Assembly: GCF_001053185.1 (NCBI RefSeq) | Contig: NZ_CSTD01000005.1 | Span: 62,001-126,000 of the forward strand | Reading direction: 5' to 3' | DNA length: 64,000 bases | Source of the DNA: Mycobacterium bohemicum DSM 44277 | GTDB lineage: Bacteria > Actinomycetota > Actinomycetes > Mycobacteriales > Mycobacteriaceae | Part shown: one piece after another, positions 62,408 to 64,000 of the stretch | How the letters are laid out: each line of letters begins with the position of its first letter | Numbering within the stretch: position 1 is the first letter of the stretch | Notes under the pieces: generated by a model | Database searches by the model: none | Told to the model about the DNA's origin: nothing | Seen by the model: the letters and a program-made list of their open reading frames with translations, nothing else | Made by a program: the position numbers and the translations under genes

Positions 62408-64000
62408 CCGGTGATCCTCGCCCGCAGCTCCACGGTGGTGCCCGCAGCGCCCGGCGCGACGGTGACGCCATTCATGAGGCCGCGCATCAGGGTGAAGCCA
62501 CGCCCGCGATGATTTCCGGGAGCCGGTTGGGGCGCCTTCCAGCTGCCGGTGTCGGTGATTGTGATGTGCACGTCGTCGGCCATCACGCTCGCGCGGAGGC
62601 CGATGTTGCCCGACGTGTGGCGGTGGCCGTGTTCGATGGCATTGGCGACCGCCTCGCCGGCGGCCACCAGGATGCTGAGGGTCTGATCGGCATTGACTCC
62701 GGCGCGCGCAAGCCAGCCGCGCAGCGCGGCGCGGGTCGGGCCGAGCTGGTTGACCTCGGCGGGAAAGGACATCTCCAGCGGCGGGGGCTGCCGGTAGAGC
62801 AAGACGGCGACGTCGTCCTGGTAGCCGCCGCGCGGCGCGAGGTTCGTCATCAGCTCGCTCGCCAGGTAGTCCAGCGTGGTGTCGCCACAACCGCGCACGA
62901 TGTCGGCGGCGCGCGCGATGCCGATGTCGAGCGCGACGCGGCGCCGCTCGACGAGACCGTCCGTGTAGAGCAGCAGGGTCGCCCGCGCCGGCAAGCTGAG
63001 CCGCGCTTCGGGACGATGCCGATCCGACCGCAGGCGCAAACCCAGCGGGATGCCGCGTCCGTCGTCGAGCAGCTGGACCGTGCGGTCGCAATGAACGAGT
63101 ACGGCAGGCGGGTGACCGGCGCTGGAATACACCAACTCCCCGGTCTCGCCGTCGAGCACCGCGCAGAACGCGGTGGTGCACCGGGCACCGGGCAGCTGCG
63201 CGGCGAATCGGTCGAGCCCCTCGAGTGCCGAACCCGGGCTGGGATTCTCCAGCAGCAGCGCGCGGCAGGCGCTGCGCAGCTGCCCCATCACCGTCGCCGC
63301 CGCCAGCCCGTGCCCGACGCAGTCCCCGACGATCAGCGCCACGCGACCGTCTTCCAGCTCGACCGCGTCGTACCAATCTCCCCCGACCTGTAGGGGACGC
63401 GCGGCGGGCTGGTACCGCACCGCGAATCCGGCGGGCAAGACCGAGGGGCCGAGCATGGCGTGCTGCAGCGCCAGGGCGGTCTCGCGTTGCTGGTCGATCT
63501 GGTGGACCCGCTGCAGGCCCTGCCCCAGCCGACCGGCCAGAACCGTCAGCAGCGTCTGGTCGTCTGCGCTGAACGGGCGTCGTTCGGCGAGTTCGACCCA
63601 GATCACCAGCACGCCCAGCGGATGCTGCAGGGCGATGCCGGCCGCCCCGTGTTCGGTGGTGTCGGCGGTCAGCATCTGACCGTCGCGCAACGAGCAGATC
63701 GTGTCCTGGGTCGCGGCCGGCAAGTCGGCCCACAGTGCGGGCCCGCCATCCGACACCAGACTGGGTGGTCCCCAGCCGGAGTGCGGGGTGCCCGACTGGC
63801 CGGCCCGAAGGGGAAACGTGAGGGCGACGACACGGTGCGCCCGCCAGAGCCGGCGCAGGCCCCGGACGGCGGCGTGGACCGCGTCGTCGACCGTATCCGC
63901 TTGCGCCAGTTGCTCATTGAGGTCGGCCAGCGCACTCTGGCGTTGCACGGCGTAGTGCTCGGTGGTGACGTCGTCGAATGTTCCGACCACCACCCGCCTG
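62404..64000 (-). CDS. GAF-SpoIIE phosphatase-HATPase fusion (RsbU/RsbW type), 5' end outside window
   Basis: At least 532 residues are visible. From the right edge: the end of a likely PAS domain (VVVGTFDDVTTEH), a GAF domain (about 25-175), a SpoIIE/PP2C phosphatase (GGDWYDAVELEDGR, VGDCVGHGLAAA, YTDGLVERR, GGYQDDVAVLL) and a C-terminal HATPase (VAAGEAVANAIEHGHRH, GRGFTLMRGLMNGV). It would both dephosphorylate and phosphorylate the STAS partner encoded next. Similar to Rv1364c, but with the STAS domain as a separate gene. The first visible GTG (63993) lies inside a conserved motif, so the true start is beyond 64000. Confidence 0.9.
   Translation of the reverse strand, partial: RRVVVGTFDDVTTEHYAVQRQSALADLNEQLAQADTVDDAVHAAVRGLRRLWRAHRVVALTFPLRAGQSGTPHSGWGPPSLVSDGGPALWADLPAATQDTICSLRDGQMLTADTTEHGAAGIALQHPLGVLVIWVELAERRPFSADDQTLLTVLAGRLGQGLQRVHQIDQQRETALALQHAMLGPSVLPAGFAVRYQPAARPLQVGGDWYDAVELEDGRVALIVGDCVGHGLAAATVMGQLRSACRALLLENPSPGSALEGLDRFAAQLPGARCTTAFCAVLDGETGELVYSSAGHPPAVLVHCDRTVQLLDDGRGIPLGLRLRSDRHRPEARLSLPARATLLLYTDGLVERRRVALDIGIARAADIVRGCGDTTLDYLASELMTNLAPRGGYQDDVAVLLYRQPPPLEMSFPAEVNQLGPTRAALRGWLARAGVNADQTLSILVAAGEAVANAIEHGHRHTSGNIGLRASVMADDVHITITDTGSWKAPQPAPGNHRGRGFTLMRGLMNGVTVAPGAAGTTVELRARITG

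Noticed and set aside
1..64000. Insertion sequences, prophage genes, rRNA or CRISPR arrays
   Set aside because: I looked for transposase or integrase motifs, rRNA segments and regular repeats and saw none.

Overview
The window is a chromosomal segment of a nontuberculous Mycobacterium. It is high in GC, and its gene order follows M. tuberculosis H37Rv from Rv0016c (pbpA) to Rv0058 (dnaB), the region close to oriC. The identification rests on remembered protein families and on synteny; no search was run.

Layout. 1-6612: the minus-strand cell-shape and phospho-signalling operon (pbpA cut by the window edge, rodA, pstP, fhaB, fhaA). 6847-6929: tRNA-Leu(CAG) with a strong terminator. 7176-9568: an inserted TNT-type NAD-glycohydrolase toxin gene coupled to a probable immunity gene. 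9731-16733: a GNAT gene, whiB5, and the Rv0023-Rv0030-like block of a regulator, an NlpC/P60 hydrolase and small type-VII-secretion-like proteins. 16757-21126: Rv0036c-Rv0040c homologues, with mtc28 frameshifted. 21311-24208: leuS. 24221-28394: SDR, MarR, GntR, an F420-type oxidoreductase and the Rv0045c esterase. 28407-32716: an inserted four-gene unit (DUF1214, sugar-isomerase-like, sulfotransferase and a flavin/F420 oxidoreductase broken by an in-frame amber codon). 32942-34646: ino1 and a PadR gene. 34762-35004: the tail of a deleted Rv0048c homologue. 35010-40229: Rv0049, ponA1 (N-terminal frameshift), a GT87-like membrane protein and a DJ-1/PfpI protein. 40345-42028: rpsF-ssb-rpsR1-rplI. 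42562-43938: dnaB without an intein.

After dnaB the colinearity ends. 44-61 kb is accessory: gene fragments (flavin oxidoreductase, MmpL), redox and detoxification enzymes, each near a one-component regulator (HxlR, CGNR, MarR, TetR), and several enzymes that lack catalytic residues. Two short genes absent from simple long-ORF views lie at 61453-61623 (zinc ribbon) and 61735-61902. The window ends in a partner-switch module: a STAS antagonist and a GAF-SpoIIE-HATPase fusion truncated by the right edge.

Most notable: the TNT toxin/immunity pair; near-identical operators in front of a convergent CMD-like/MarR gene pair; a roughly 119-base multi-hairpin element at 57099-57217; a 65-base inverted repeat behind ino1; and three disrupted genes (mtc28, the oxidoreductase at 31.6-32.7 kb, ponA1). 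The disruptions could be real or assembly errors.
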